DNA from: Candidatus Saganbacteria bacterium
GTDB lineage: Bacteria; Margulisbacteria; WOR-1; XYC2-FULL-46-14; XYC2-FULL-37-10
Assembly: GCA_016223245.1 (NCBI GenBank)
Contig: JACRPL010000007.1
Coordinates: forward strand, 1 to 64,000
Direction of reading: 5' to 3'
DNA length: 64,000 bases
In this document: positions 26,855 to 35,609 of the stretch, in pieces
How positions within the stretch are numbered: the stretch's first letter is position 1
Layout: the number at the start of each line of letters is the position of its first letter
Notes under the pieces: model-generated
Databases searched by the model: none
Told to the model about the DNA's origin: nothing
What the model saw: the letters and a program-made list of their open reading frames with translations, nothing else
Made by a program: the position numbers and the translations under genes

Positions 26855-27928
26855 TTATGCCCTTGCTTGCCTTGTTGCCTTCTTTGCCTCTTCTTTTGAC
26901 GAAACAGCTACAGGCTTCTTTGCGGCATTAGTGCCTTTATTCTCTATTTCGATATTTTTTCTGATCTGTGCTTCCAGCTTTTTGGCCAATGCCGAATGTT
27001 CTTTAAGGAATATAAGGCTTGCGTCATATCCTTGCCCTAATCTTTCCCCCTCAAAACCGTACCATGAACCGCTTTTTTCGACTAAATTGAATTGGAGCCC
27101 CATATCTATGAGTTCCGCCTCGTGGGATATCCCTTCGCCATGGATCAACACAAAAGTCGATGCCCTAAATGGCGGCGCAACCTTATTTTTCACAACTTTT
27201 ACTTTGACGCGCGTCCCGATTATTCTTTCTCCTTCTTTTATTTTCTCTTGCGCCCTAACATCAAGCCTTACCGATGAATAAAACTTCAGCGCGCGGCCGC
27301 CCGGTGTTGTTTCCGGGTTCCCGAACATAACGCCGATCTTTTCCCTTAGCTGGTTGATGAAAATAAGTACAGTCTTTGACTTAGATACGACAGCGGTAAG
27401 TTTCCTTAACGCCTGCGACATCAAGCGAGCCTGTAGGCCCATCTGGGCATCGCCCATTTCGCCTTCGATCTCCGCTTTTGGCACAAGCGCCGCGACGGAA
27501 TCTATCACTATGATATCAACGGCATTTGATCTGACCAATGTTTCGCATATCTCCAATGCCTGTTCTCCAAAGTCCGGCTGTGAAATAAGCAAGTTGTCTA
27601 TATCTACCCCAAGTTTTTTGGCATATGCAGGATCCATTGCGTGTTCGGCATCGATAAATGCCGCTGTTCCGCCTCTCCTTTGAGCTTCCGCAACCGCTTG
27701 GAGCGATACCGTTGTTTTTCCGCCTGATTCCGGGCCGTATATTTCAATTATTCTTCCTCTTGGGAATCCCCCAACACCAAGCGACGCATCAAGCCCTATG
27801 CTTCCTGTTGGTATTACCTCGATATTCAACTTTGTCGCTTCACCCATCTTCATGATCGAGCCTTTACCGAAGTTCTTTTCTATCTGTGATATCGCCATTC
27901 CTAATGCTTTTGATTTTTCATCTGACAT
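26855..27928 (-). CDS. recA: Recombinase RecA
   Basis: 357 residues from the ATG at 27928, chosen for the GGGGGG ribosome-binding site and the family start [20 protein letters not shown]; the longer frame to 28075 runs back through the cinA gene. Walker [10 protein letters not shown], Walker [12 protein letters not shown], the L2/[19 protein letters not shown] block and the C-terminal acidic-to-Lys/Ala-rich tail are visible. Strand exchange and SOS coprotease. Gene order cinA-recA-rny is ancestral in many bacteria. Confidence 0.98.
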   Translation of the reverse strand: MSDEKSKALGMAISQIEKNFGKGSIMKMGEATKLNIEVIPTGSIGLDASLGVGGFPRGRIIEIYGPESGGKTTVSLQAVAEAQRRGGTAAFIDAEHAMDPAYAKKLGVDIDNLLISQPDFGEQALEICETLVRSNAVDIIVIDSVAALVPKAEIEGEMGDAQMGLQARLMSQALRKLTAVVSKSKTVLIFINQLREKIGVMFGNPETTPGGRALKFYSSVRLDVRAQEKIKEGERIIGTRVKVKVVKNKVAPPFRASTFVLIHGEGISHEAELIDMGLQFNLVEKSGSWYGFEGERLGQGYDASLIFLKEHSALAKKLEAQIRKNIEIENKGTNAAKKPVAVSSKEEAKKATRQARA

Positions 27929-27972
27929 TTTTATTCCCCCCTTTTTATTTCTACTAGCAATTTCTATGCCAA

Positions 27973-28527
27973 CTAAATCTCGCCGCCCAAAGCGAACCAT
28001 AAAAGCCCAAGAGCCGCTTGGGAGGCTTTTTCTCTGATCTCCGCCCTGCTTCCCTGGAGGCGAAGCTCTTTCCATTCGATCTGATTGCCGATCGCAACCG
28101 CGGCATAAATAAGACCTACGGGTGCCGGAGGCAATGGGTCGGGTCCTGCGCAGCCTGTGATCGCAAGCCCTATATTGGTCTTAAATCTGCGCCTTATACC
28201 GTCGGCCATAAGTTCGGCAACTTGAGAGCTAACAGGCCCTTCTTTTGCGATAATAGCCGCAGGGATCCCAAGTTCCTGTATCTTTATCCTATTGCTGTAA
28301 GAAACTATCCCGCCAATAAAATAATCCGAACTTCCGGACAGGTTTGTAAGCCTAGCCGAAATAAGACCTCCGGTAATTGATTCAGCGACCGATATAGTCT
28401 TATGATTTTTTTTCAAAAGCTCCGAAATTTCCAGGTCGGTAGTTTTTCCGACCATATTCAGCAGTTTAGAAAAAAAATCCTCTAATTTAACCTCGAGAGG
28501 TTTTACCTCTTCTTCCAATATATTCAA
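27973..28527 (-). CDS. pncC: CinA C-terminal (PncC) nicotinamide-nucleotide amidohydrolase domain protein
   Basis: 184 residues, only the CinA-C domain ([54 protein letters not shown]). Deamidates NMN to NaMN in pyridine-nucleotide recycling. The ATG at 28527 overlaps pgsA by 41 nt; an in-frame ATG at 28455 would avoid this and leave the domain intact. The N-terminal molybdopterin-binding half of full CinA is absent. Confidence 0.92.
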   Translation of the reverse strand: MNILEEEVKPLEVKLEDFFSKLLNMVGKTTDLEISELLKKNHKTISVAESITGGLISARLTNLSGSSDYFIGGIVSYSNRIKIQELGIPAAIIAKEGPVSSQVAELMADGIRRRFKTNIGLAITGCAGPDPLPPAPVGLIYAAVAIGNQIEWKELRLQGSRAEIREKASQAALGLLWFALGGEI

Positions 28528-28990
28528 CTCCCGAATATAAAGACATTAATACAGCGATCCATAATACTATTTCCGCGTATTGCAGTTTTAGGATCAACAT
28601 TAAGACAGCAATAATTTGAATGACCGTTTTGATCTTCCCCCCAATACTTGCCGAGATCACGCCGCCTGTTATGGCCTTGTGGCTGCGCCATCCGGAAATT
28701 AAGAGCTCTCTTGCCGTTATCAATACTACCGGCAGGGCAGGGGCTAATCCCTTTTCAGTAAGCACGATCAAGACGCTTATTACAAGTATCTTGTCGGCAA
28801 TAGGGTCCATTAATTTTCCAAAGTCCGTAACCATGTTAAGCTTTCGGGCAATATATCCGTCAAGCGCGTCAAGCAATGACGCGATCGAAAAAATAATAGC
28901 CGCCCAAAGCCCAAGGTTCTGGTACAAAAGTGAAATTATCAGAGGGATTAATACTATCCTTAATACGGTTAAGAGATTTGGAAGGTTCAA
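28487..28990 (-). CDS. pgsA: CDP-diacylglycerol-glycerol-3-phosphate 3-phosphatidyltransferase
   Basis: 167 residues, integral membrane CDP-alcohol phosphatidyltransferase. The motif D-x2-DG-x2-AR-x8-G-x3-D is present as DALDGYIARKLNMVTDFGKLMDPIAD (read within residues 41-66). About five membrane segments. Makes phosphatidylglycerol phosphate. Starts in the ATGA overlap with rimO. Confidence 0.95.
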   Translation of the reverse strand: MNLPNLLTVLRIVLIPLIISLLYQNLGLWAAIIFSIASLLDALDGYIARKLNMVTDFGKLMDPIADKILVISVLIVLTEKGLAPALPVVLITARELLISGWRSHKAITGGVISASIGGKIKTVIQIIAVLMLILKLQYAEIVLWIAVLMSLYSGVEYIGRRGKTSRG

Positions 28991-30219
28991 GTAGTTTTGC
29001 TGGCGACAAGATCATAAGGCGAAGCATTGGTAACCTTTGCCCTAATTATTTCTCCGACCTTGAAACCAGAACCATTAACTTTTACAGAACAATCGATTTC
29101 CGGAGAATCCATGTAGGTTCGGCCTATATAGCAACCGCCGACAACGCTTTCCAATAATACATCAAATGAATTTCCTATCAATTTTTTGTTCAACTCCAGA
29201 GAAATCTTTTTCTGTAAAGCCATTAATTTATGGAACCTTGAATCTTTTACCTTTTCGGGAACCTGCCCCCTCATATTGTAAGCAGGCGTCCCTTCCTCTT
29301 GACTGTACTTAAATACTCCCAACCTTTCAAATTTCACTTTTTTAACAAAATCTACTAATTCTTCAAAATCACTTTCAGTTTCACCCGGAAACCCTACGAT
29401 GAAACTCGTCCTCAACACCAAATTCGGTATTTCCCTCCTAAGTTTATCTATTAAAGCGACAATTTCGGCACGAGTTATGCGCCGATGCATATTTTTTAAA
29501 ATATTATCACAAATATGCTGCAATGGCAAGTCAAGATACTTTACGATCTTGGATTCATTTTTGATCACATCAATCAATTGCGCACTAACATGTGCAGGGT
29601 GAGCGTACATGACTCTTATCCATTTGATCCCTTCTATTATAACGATCTTTTTTAGCAATTCAGGAAGATCGGGATATGCGGCAGTATCTTGTGCGATCAA
29701 TATTATTTCTTTTACCCCTCGTTTTGCCAGGCCATCTACTTCTTGAATAATATCGAACGATTCCCTGTTTTTTCTTAGGCCTCTTATTGAAGGAATTGTG
29801 CAATATGAGCAATTATTATCGCAGCCTTCGGAGATCTTTACGTATGCGGTCCAAGGAGGAGTCGCTTTTATGCGGGGCAAATAGCTTTCAAAGAGCCCAG
29901 TTGTTTTTATTGTTCCATCAGCTTTTAATTCGCCGGAAACCTGCGAATAAACTTCGCGGTTTCCTTTCTTATCATATTCCAGCAAACATCCAGCAACAAC
30001 AACCTTGGCTCCTCTTCTTTTGTTTTTAATTGCTTCATTTATTGTTTCAATCGATTCTTTACGCGCGGATTTTAGGAATGCGCATGTATTTACAACGATC
30101 AAGTCCGCTTCTTTTTGAATAGTTGTGATCTCATATCCTAATTCAGCGAGTTTTCCCATGAGAACTTCAGAATCGGTCAGATTTTTTGGGCAGCCAAGAG
30201 ATATTATGAAAGCTTTCAT
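28987..30219 (-). CDS. rimO: Ribosomal protein S12 methylthiotransferase RimO, with repeat-encoded insertion
   Basis: 410 residues. Methylthiolates Asp of ribosomal protein S12. N-terminal MTTase domain starts ISLGCPKNLTDSEVLMG with further Cys in VVNTCAFL and VAGCL; radical-SAM cluster CDNNCSYC (CX3CX2C); C-terminal TRAM domain (FDVLLESVVGG...). A palindromic repeat (29935-29964) encodes GNREVYSQVS in the linker between the MTTase and radical-SAM domains. Overlaps yajQ and pgsA by 4 nt each. Confidence 0.95.
   Translation of the reverse strand: MKAFIISLGCPKNLTDSEVLMGKLAELGYEITTIQKEADLIVVNTCAFLKSARKESIETINEAIKNKRRGAKVVVAGCLLEYDKKGNREVYSQVSGELKADGTIKTTGLFESYLPRIKATPPWTAYVKISEGCDNNCSYCTIPSIRGLRKNRESFDIIQEVDGLAKRGVKEIILIAQDTAAYPDLPELLKKIVIIEGIKWIRVMYAHPAHVSAQLIDVIKNESKIVKYLDLPLQHICDNILKNMHRRITRAEIVALIDKLRREIPNLVLRTSFIVGFPGETESDFEELVDFVKKVKFERLGVFKYSQEEGTPAYNMRGQVPEKVKDSRFHKLMALQKKISLELNKKLIGNSFDVLLESVVGGCYIGRTYMDSPEIDCSVKVNGSGFKVGEIIRAKVTNASPYDLVASKTT
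29935..29964 (+). repeat. Palindromic repeat family A, copy 2, in frame in rimO
   Basis: 30 nt: arm GGAAACC-T-GCGAA, loop TAAAC, arm TTCGC-GGTTTCC. The only unpaired arm base is the bulged T. The exact same 30 nt occurs in reverse complement at 47826-47855. Confidence 0.92.
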
Positions 30220-30707
30220 CTCATATTGACGAATTGGAGTTCGATAGGAAGGTTTGCTTTTCTTAATCCTTGGATAACCGCCTGCAGGTCGTCAATTTTT
30301 TTGGCTGAAACCCTAATTTGATCGCCTTGGATCTGTGTTTGGACTTTTAAGCCCCACTCTTTGATCCTTTTGTTTATATCTTTTGCCTGGTCTTGTGAGA
30401 TGCCCTGTTTAATTGTAATTTCTTCTTTAGCGGTTCCGCCAAGCGCCTGGTCAACTTTTCCATATTCAAGGAATTTGAGTGATACTCCGCGTTTGACGAG
30501 TTTTCCTTGGAGGATATCTACCACGCTTTTAAGTTTATATTCGTCATCCGAAATTACGGTCAACTTTTCTTCGGCGCGCTTCATTTCGGTCTTTGTCCCC
30601 TTAAAATCGAACCGGTTTATAATTTCTTTCATAGCCATTTGCGTTGCGTTGTCCACCTCGGTCATATTAATCTTTGAAACTATATCGAATGAATTGTCTT
30701 GTGCCAT
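30216..30707 (-). CDS. yajQ: YajQ-family nucleotide-binding protein
   Basis: 163 residues from the ATG at 30707. The longer frame (30725) crosses the -10 box and is rejected. Family start MAQDNSFDIVSK, MKEIINRFDFKGTKTE and C-terminal LRKANLPIELQFVNMR are conserved. Members bind nucleotides, some cyclic-di-GMP. TATAAT at 30719-30714 lies 6 nt before the ATG, so the mRNA is probably leaderless. Overlaps rimO by 4 nt and may head the rimO-ymdB operon. Confidence 0.93.
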   Translation of the reverse strand: MAQDNSFDIVSKINMTEVDNATQMAMKEIINRFDFKGTKTEMKRAEEKLTVISDDEYKLKSVVDILQGKLVKRGVSLKFLEYGKVDQALGGTAKEEITIKQGISQDQAKDINKRIKEWGLKVQTQIQGDQIRVSAKKIDDLQAVIQGLRKANLPIELQFVNMR

Positions 30708-30713
30708 AAAATA

Positions 30714-30719
30714 ATTATA
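30714..30719 (-). promoter_or_regulatory. -10 box of yajQ, leaderless
   Basis: TATAAT on the minus strand (30719-30714), 6 nt from the ATG. No strong -35. Confidence 0.55.
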
Positions 30720-30747
30720 ACACAAATCGTTGTTCGGTTGCGCGCCG

Positions 30748-30763
30748 TGCCTGCCGGCAGGCA
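30748..30763. repeat. Perfect 16-bp palindrome TGCCTGCCGGCAGGCA, copy 1
   Basis: Lies between yajQ and dxr. With its flank on one side it shares 22 nt with the copy nested at 38299-38314. The sequence would read CLPAGR if translated, a peptide seen in the in-frame copy. Confidence 0.9.
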
Positions 30764-30802
30764 GGACTGGAATCGTTAGGCGTCTAATGGTAAAATATTT
30801 CT

Positions 30803-31942
30803 ATGAAAAAAAATATATCGATCTTGGGTTCAACTGGATCTATTGGAAAACAAACGCTCGAAGTCGTATACGCTTTCCCAAGCTCTTTCCGAGTTGCCGC
30901 ATTTGCCGCAAAAGATGAAGTGGAACTTATTGCCGCGCAAATTAAAACTTTCAAGCCTTCTTTAGTATCGGTCGCGACAGAAGAAGTAAAAACAAAAGTC
31001 GAAGCTTTGATCGCCGGTGAAAAAGTTAAGATAGCAGTAGGTGAGGCGGGACTGAATGAAGTTGCTTGTTTTGCCGAATCGAAACTTCTGGTTGTTGCGA
31101 TCCCTGGCTCATTGGCATTAATGGCTGTTATGAAAGCTGTTGAAGCCGGAAAAGATATCGCACTTGCCACAAAGGAAGTATTGGTATCATCCGGCGACCT
31201 CTTTATGGAAGCGGTAAAAGCCGCTAAAGTTAAAGTTTATCCGATCGATTCCGAACATTCGGCGATCGCACAATGTTTGACCGGAGAAAAAACCGACAAA
31301 ATTAAAAAAATAATTCTTACCGCGTCAGGCGGACCATTTTTAAAAACTCCTATAGAGAAACTTGAAAAAATGACAGCCAAAGAAGCGCTCGCGCACCCTA
31401 CATGGAAGATGGGGCCCAAAATTACAATTGATTCCGCGACTCTTATGAATAAAGGATTTGAAGTAATAGAAGCGCATTATCTTTTTAATTTGCCGTACGA
31501 ACAGATCGAAGTTGTCATCCATCCGCAAAGCATAATTCATTCGATGGTCGAGTTTGTTGACGGATCGATCAAGGCACAGCTTGGCGCGCCTGATATGAGG
31601 GTTCCGATACAGCTTGCATTGTTCGGCATGGAAAGGGCGCAAAACAGGTGGAATCGATTGGATTTCACAAAAGTTAGAGCTTTAACTTTCGAGAAACCCG
31701 ATCTAAATAAATTTCCGTGTTTAGGTTACGCTTTTGATGCAGGTAAAAAGGGCGGGACACTGCCAGCAGTCGTTAATGCCGCGAACGAAGAAGCGGTAAA
31801 GTTATTATTGAAGGGCAAAATATTGTTTGGCGATATTCCGGTAAAGATCAAGAAAGCGATGGAGACCCTGCAACTCATCGAAAAACCAACCCTTGCCCAA
31901 ATATTTGAAGCCGACAGCTTTGCCAGGTCGCAGGCTATTTAA
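30803..31942 (+). CDS. dxr: 1-deoxy-D-xylulose 5-phosphate reductoisomerase
   Basis: 379 residues. Second step of the MEP isoprenoid pathway, DXP to MEP with NADPH. GSTGSIGKQT at the N-terminus (NADPH loop), ALATKEVLVSSG, PIDSEHSAI(A)QC metal and substrate ligands, SGGPF, and NKGFEVIEAHYLF are all present. TAAAAT at 30791-30796 is 6 nt before the ATG, again leaderless-like. Converges on the gene at 31943 with no gap. Confidence 0.97.
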   Translation: MKKNISILGSTGSIGKQTLEVVYAFPSSFRVAAFAAKDEVELIAAQIKTFKPSLVSVATEEVKTKVEALIAGEKVKIAVGEAGLNEVACFAESKLLVVAIPGSLALMAVMKAVEAGKDIALATKEVLVSSGDLFMEAVKAAKVKVYPIDSEHSAIAQCLTGEKTDKIKKIILTASGGPFLKTPIEKLEKMTAKEALAHPTWKMGPKITIDSATLMNKGFEVIEAHYLFNLPYEQIEVVIHPQSIIHSMVEFVDGSIKAQLGAPDMRVPIQLALFGMERAQNRWNRLDFTKVRALTFEKPDLNKFPCLGYAFDAGKKGGTLPAVVNAANEEAVKLLLKGKILFGDIPVKIKKAMETLQLIEKPTLAQIFEADSFARSQAI

Positions 31943-32596
31943 CTAAAACGCCAATCTTGCCCCGCCTGCGGCTATGTACCCGTCCAATGGCAGTTCAGAA
32001 TTATCTGTTGCTTTGATGCTTGTCCTTTGGTATCCAACCTCGGCATACCCTCCAGTATTCGGGCCAAAAGCGAACTCGACGCCAGCTCCCCCGTATCCGC
32101 CAATACCTGCAAAGCTAGCAGGAGCCGCAGCTACAACTGCCGTTGATTTGCTTGCAATATAATAATCGCCTTCCGCGGCGACATAAGCATTAACAAATCC
32201 ATGGGTGCTCCCGTAGTCGCCCCAATAGGCCAAATACATCCTTCCTCCAAACCCGAATTTTATTGCAGTATAACTGTCATTGACGCTTCCGCTGCTTGTA
32301 GCTAACTTTTTTGAAATTATCCCAAAGCGCGGGCCGACATCGAGATTTTCATTTAATTTTGCGTCAAATTCAAGGCCAAGATCAAAAGTCGAATCTTTGT
32401 TTACATTGATATTATCTGTCGGTGAAATGATGCCGGCCCTTAAACCTAAGCGGTAAGATTTTCTATTTGCCATGCTATACAGGTCTTTTACGGAAATAGT
32501 CGCTGTCCCGACTTCCGCCGCTGTAACTTTTGATGTGAAGAAACCAAGAGACATAAGGAACATTGCTAAGGTCAGCGCAACAAATATTCTTTTCAT
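31943..32596 (-). CDS. Outer-membrane beta-barrel protein (OmpA/OmpX-like size)
   Basis: 217 residues. Signal peptide (KRIFVALTLAMFLMSLGFFTSKVTA), then about eight amphipathic strands (FDLGLEFDAKL, VGPRFGIISKK, IKFGFGGRMYLAYWG, GGYAEVGYQRTS) and a C-terminal Phe, the classic Bam-recognition end. Strong GGGAGG site before the ATG and a consensus promoter (see 32628-32657). Abundant porin-like surface protein probable; no specific function. Confidence 0.85.
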   Translation of the reverse strand: MKRIFVALTLAMFLMSLGFFTSKVTAAEVGTATISVKDLYSMANRKSYRLGLRAGIISPTDNINVNKDSTFDLGLEFDAKLNENLDVGPRFGIISKKLATSSGSVNDSYTAIKFGFGGRMYLAYWGDYGSTHGFVNAYVAAEGDYYIASKSTAVVAAAPASFAGIGGYGGAGVEFAFGPNTGGYAEVGYQRTSIKATDNSELPLDGYIAAGGARLAF

Positions 32597-32627
32597 TATT
32601 ATTTACCTCCCGGGCAATTTATAGGCA

Positions 32628-32678
32628 ATTATAGGCTTTAGATTTTATGGTTGTCAACGGGAATTATTATATTATAAT
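32628..32678. promoter_or_regulatory. Divergent promoters sharing one -35 element
   Basis: Minus: TTGACA (32657-32652), 18-nt spacer, TATAAT (32633-32628), serving the barrel protein at 32596. Plus: TTGTCA (32651-32656), 16-nt spacer, TATAAT (32673-32678), 6 nt before the ATG at 32685. The string TTGTCAA provides both -35 boxes, so the two promoters must compete for polymerase. Confidence 0.75.
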
Positions 32679-32684
32679 TGTCGT

Positions 32685-33380
32685 ATGAAGAAAGCGGCCG
32701 CTGTTATTGTTTTAATCCTCCTGCTTGCTCAAGCTAGCGCGTTATCCGAAATCAGGGTAGGGATCAAAAAGATCGCTTCCGAAGGAAAAGATTATATTAT
32801 TGATATTTCATATCCCGCAGTCGGGAATTATAAAAACAAGATCGCGCAGGAAAAGTTCAACAACGAAATTAGGGCGATATTTTCCAATGCAAGCTCTGAT
32901 TTTATTGGAAGCTTGAAAGGCGTTGAAAATAAATTCCAGATCGATGCAAAAAACGGCTATTATTCGACTTTTGAGGTGGTTGATATTAGAGGCGGTATAA
33001 TAAGCATTTTATTTGAAGAGAGCGCATATTACAGGGGAGCCGCCCATCCAACGCACAATGCCCGCTCAATAAATTATGATCTGCATTTCGGAAAAAATAT
33101 CGCGCTCAAAGATATTTTTAGGCCTGGGACCAAATGGCTGGAGTATATCTCGGACTATTGCCTAAACGACTTAAGAAAGCAGCTTGATGGATATTTTTAC
33201 GAAGATGGGGTTGGGCAAAGGGAGCAGAATTTCAAAATTTTTAATTTCACAAAAAATGGGGTACTTTTCACGTTTGACGATGAGCTTGCGGGGCATGCCG
33301 CGGGCGACCAAAGGGTCTTGATCCCATATGGAAAATTAAAGAATCTCATGGAGCCTAAATATTTATTGGGAAGAATTTAG
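32685..33380 (+). CDS. Exported DUF4163/DUF3298 domain protein
   Basis: 231 residues. Signal peptide (KKAAAVIVLILLLAQASA), a DUF4163-like part (ISYPAVGN...KFNNEIRAIFSNASSDF) and a C-terminal DUF3298-like part (YYRGAAHPTHNARSINYDLHFGKNIALKDIF...GHAAGDQRVLIPYGKLKNL). The same tandem occurs in RsiV and PdaC-type envelope proteins that bind lysozyme or peptidoglycan. Leaderless-type promoter. Its 3' end overlaps the opposing gene by 4 nt. Confidence 0.75.
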   Translation: MKKAAAVIVLILLLAQASALSEIRVGIKKIASEGKDYIIDISYPAVGNYKNKIAQEKFNNEIRAIFSNASSDFIGSLKGVENKFQIDAKNGYYSTFEVVDIRGGIISILFEESAYYRGAAHPTHNARSINYDLHFGKNIALKDIFRPGTKWLEYISDYCLNDLRKQLDGYFYEDGVGQREQNFKIFNFTKNGVLFTFDDELAGHAAGDQRVLIPYGKLKNLMEPKYLLGRI

Positions 33381-33913
33381 CCTTTATTCTTTTTATTGTA
33401 GCCTTCTTCGTATTTTTTCCGTTGTTTCGACAGTTTTTCCCAAATATTTTGCGGAACTAACGGGCCAATAAACTCATAGATCGCATCAGCATCTTTTGGG
33501 TCTTCAAGATGGCTTGGGATCTTAGATTCCTTTCCGAAGGCGAATGCTTTGAGGTAGGCATAATCTCCGCCAATGATGCGTTTTTTCTGCAGTTCCCAGG
33601 TTCTTGTAAAAGCCTTCTTTTCGCGCATCAATTTGTAGAGCGCCTCAACATCGGTTTTCTGCGCAATAAATTGTTCGACCCATTTAGGGGTCCCTGCGCC
33701 TTCATAGTCCGGGAAATATGTGATCGCGCCTTCGCCGCCGGCGTTTAACTCTATCGAATATTCAAAATGCGCGGGAGGAGGCATTGAACCTGCTTGCCAA
33801 GAATATATTATCTTAAAATCGGCCGGCATATTTGGATCCACATTGCTTGAGTTGTACATATAGAATATCCCCCCCATTGCCAATAATAACAATAATAGAA
33901 TAATAAATTTCAT
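33377..33913 (-). CDS. Membrane-anchored uncharacterised protein
   Basis: 178 residues. A single N-terminal hydrophobic segment (FIILLLLLLAMGGIFYMY) without a clear cleavage site suggests an anchored periplasmic protein. The remainder is a mixed fold (FEYSIELNAGGEGAITYFPDYE) with a basic tail. No family recognised. Expressed from the minus half of a palindromic divergent promoter, with TATAAT 7 nt from the ATG. Confidence 0.7.
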   Translation of the reverse strand: MKFIILLLLLLAMGGIFYMYNSSNVDPNMPADFKIIYSWQAGSMPPPAHFEYSIELNAGGEGAITYFPDYEGAGTPKWVEQFIAQKTDVEALYKLMREKKAFTRTWELQKKRIIGGDYAYLKAFAFGKESKIPSHLEDPKDADAIYEFIGPLVPQNIWEKLSKQRKKYEEGYNKKNKG

Positions 33914-33918
33914 GGCTC

Positions 33919-33946
33919 AAATTATATCACCGAAATGATATAATTT
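33919..33946. promoter_or_regulatory. Palindromic divergent promoter between 33377 gene and gpmI
   Basis: An 11-bp perfect inverted repeat (33919-33929 and 33936-33946) around a 6-nt centre. Each arm contains TGATATAAT, an extended -10 box, facing outward: plus TATAAT 33939-33944 (6 nt to ATG), minus TATAAT 33926-33921 (7 nt to ATG). Confidence 0.75.
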
Positions 33947-33950
33947 ATAT

Positions 33951-35576
33951 ATGAATAAAATTACACCGGTATATTTATGCATAATGGACGGCGTAGGAGT
34001 AGGGCCTAGCAACAGAAGCAACGCGGTCTTTGATGCAATTAAAGACGGCAAAGCCCCATATTTGGCCGAACTTTTTTCAAGGCCTTATTCGAGGCTCGAG
34101 TGTTCGGGGCGTGCTGTCGGCTTGCCTGAAAATACGATGGGAAATTCCGAAGTGAATCATTTGAATATGGGCGCCGGGCGCGTTGTTTACCAGTCGATAG
34201 AAAGGATAAATGCCGCGATCGAAGATAAAAATTTCTTTAAGAACGATGCTTTGATAAAAGCATGCGATAACAGCAAAAAGAACGATTCAACTTTGCATTT
34301 AATGGGAATATTACAGGGCCATGGGGGTACTGTCCATGGAAGCATCGCACATCTTCTTGCCCTGCTTGAGTTTTCAAAAAAACAGGGACTAAAAAAAGTT
34401 TCGATCCACTTATTCGGAGATGGACGCGACACAAATCCTAAAGCTTTAGGTGAAATATACCTCAAGATGCTCCAAGATAAAATTTCGGAGCTTGGCTTGA
34501 AAGATATCGCTAAAATTAAAACGATAATGGGAAGAGAAATTGCGATGGATCGCGATACCGCTTGGGATAAGACGCTTATTGCAATGAATGCCTTGATATC
34601 AGGGGAATGTTTTGCAACTGCAAATACTGCGGAAGAGGCGATTACTAATTCCTATTCAAAAGGGGAAACCGACGAATTCATAAAGCCCGTTAAGATCGGT
34701 GATTATGCGGGTATGAATTCTAACGATTCTGTTATCTTTTGGAATTACAGGCAGGATAGGGCGATGCAATTGACGATCGGATTTAGGGAGAAAGACAAAA
34801 AGTTTTTCAATTATAAAAAAGGTACAAACCCAATTTCTGAAAACTTATTTAATGAGATCGAGAAGCTTCAAAATAAAGTTAAAGATACCGTATTTGTCGC
34901 GATGACGGAATATTACGAGGGGATAAACGCGCTGACCGCATATCCTGAAAAAGAAATACCAAATACGGTTGGCGAGATTGTTTCAAGAGCTGGTTTGCTG
35001 CAATTGAGGATCGCGGGGACAGAAAAATTTGCTCATGTTACGGGGTGGTTTTCTGGAAGAAGAAGCTCTCCTTTCGAGGGGGAAGACAGGATATTGGTTC
35101 AGGACCCGACACTTAAGGCTCGGACAGAAGATGGGAAGCATTATGATTATGTCCCGGAAATGACAGCCTTTAAAGAGACTGAAGCAGTATTAAAGGCGAT
35201 GGATAAAAAAAATTATTCACTCATTGTCCATAATTTCCAGAATGGGGATATGGTCGGGCACACAGGGAATTTGGATGCGGCAGAAAAAGCAATTGCCGCA
35301 GTATCTAAATGTTTGTCGCAAATTGCCCCAAAATGGCTTTCCAAAGGCGGTATATTTATTCTAACCGCCGACCATGGAAATGTGGATGAGATGGAGATCA
35401 AGAAAGGCAGTGGAGAAGTTGTTAGCACCCAGCATTCGCTAAATCCTGTTCCATTTTGGGCATTGGGGCAAAATATTAATCCTCAAAATGGAAAGATCCC
35501 TGATATTGGTGTAACTGTTCTGGAACTAATTGGATTAGAAATTCCGAAAGAGATGACCGCGAAGCCGCTGGTTTAA
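33951..35576 (+). CDS. gpmI: 2,3-bisphosphoglycerate-independent phosphoglycerate mutase
   Basis: 541 residues. Interconverts 3- and 2-phosphoglycerate in glycolysis. MDGVGVG metal site, catalytic Ser in MGNSEVNHLNMGAGR (about 65), HLFGDGRDT, and C-terminal metal block HNFQNGDMVGHTGN...TADHGNVDEM are intact. TATAAT 6 nt before the ATG, so leaderless. Confidence 0.97.
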   Translation: MNKITPVYLCIMDGVGVGPSNRSNAVFDAIKDGKAPYLAELFSRPYSRLECSGRAVGLPENTMGNSEVNHLNMGAGRVVYQSIERINAAIEDKNFFKNDALIKACDNSKKNDSTLHLMGILQGHGGTVHGSIAHLLALLEFSKKQGLKKVSIHLFGDGRDTNPKALGEIYLKMLQDKISELGLKDIAKIKTIMGREIAMDRDTAWDKTLIAMNALISGECFATANTAEEAITNSYSKGETDEFIKPVKIGDYAGMNSNDSVIFWNYRQDRAMQLTIGFREKDKKFFNYKKGTNPISENLFNEIEKLQNKVKDTVFVAMTEYYEGINALTAYPEKEIPNTVGEIVSRAGLLQLRIAGTEKFAHVTGWFSGRRSSPFEGEDRILVQDPTLKARTEDGKHYDYVPEMTAFKETEAVLKAMDKKNYSLIVHNFQNGDMVGHTGNLDAAEKAIAAVSKCLSQIAPKWLSKGGIFILTADHGNVDEMEIKKGSGEVVSTQHSLNPVPFWALGQNINPQNGKIPDIGVTVLELIGLEIPKEMTAKPLV

Positions 35577-35609
35577 TCTGACTGCATTTGAAAATATTCG
35601 AACAGATTT

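Noticed and set aside
18190-31270. GCGATCGC octamers (cyanobacterial HIP1-like)
   Set aside because: Only about three copies were noticed in 64 kb (in ftsH, valS, dxr), all in coding sequence; not enough to claim HIP1 enrichment.
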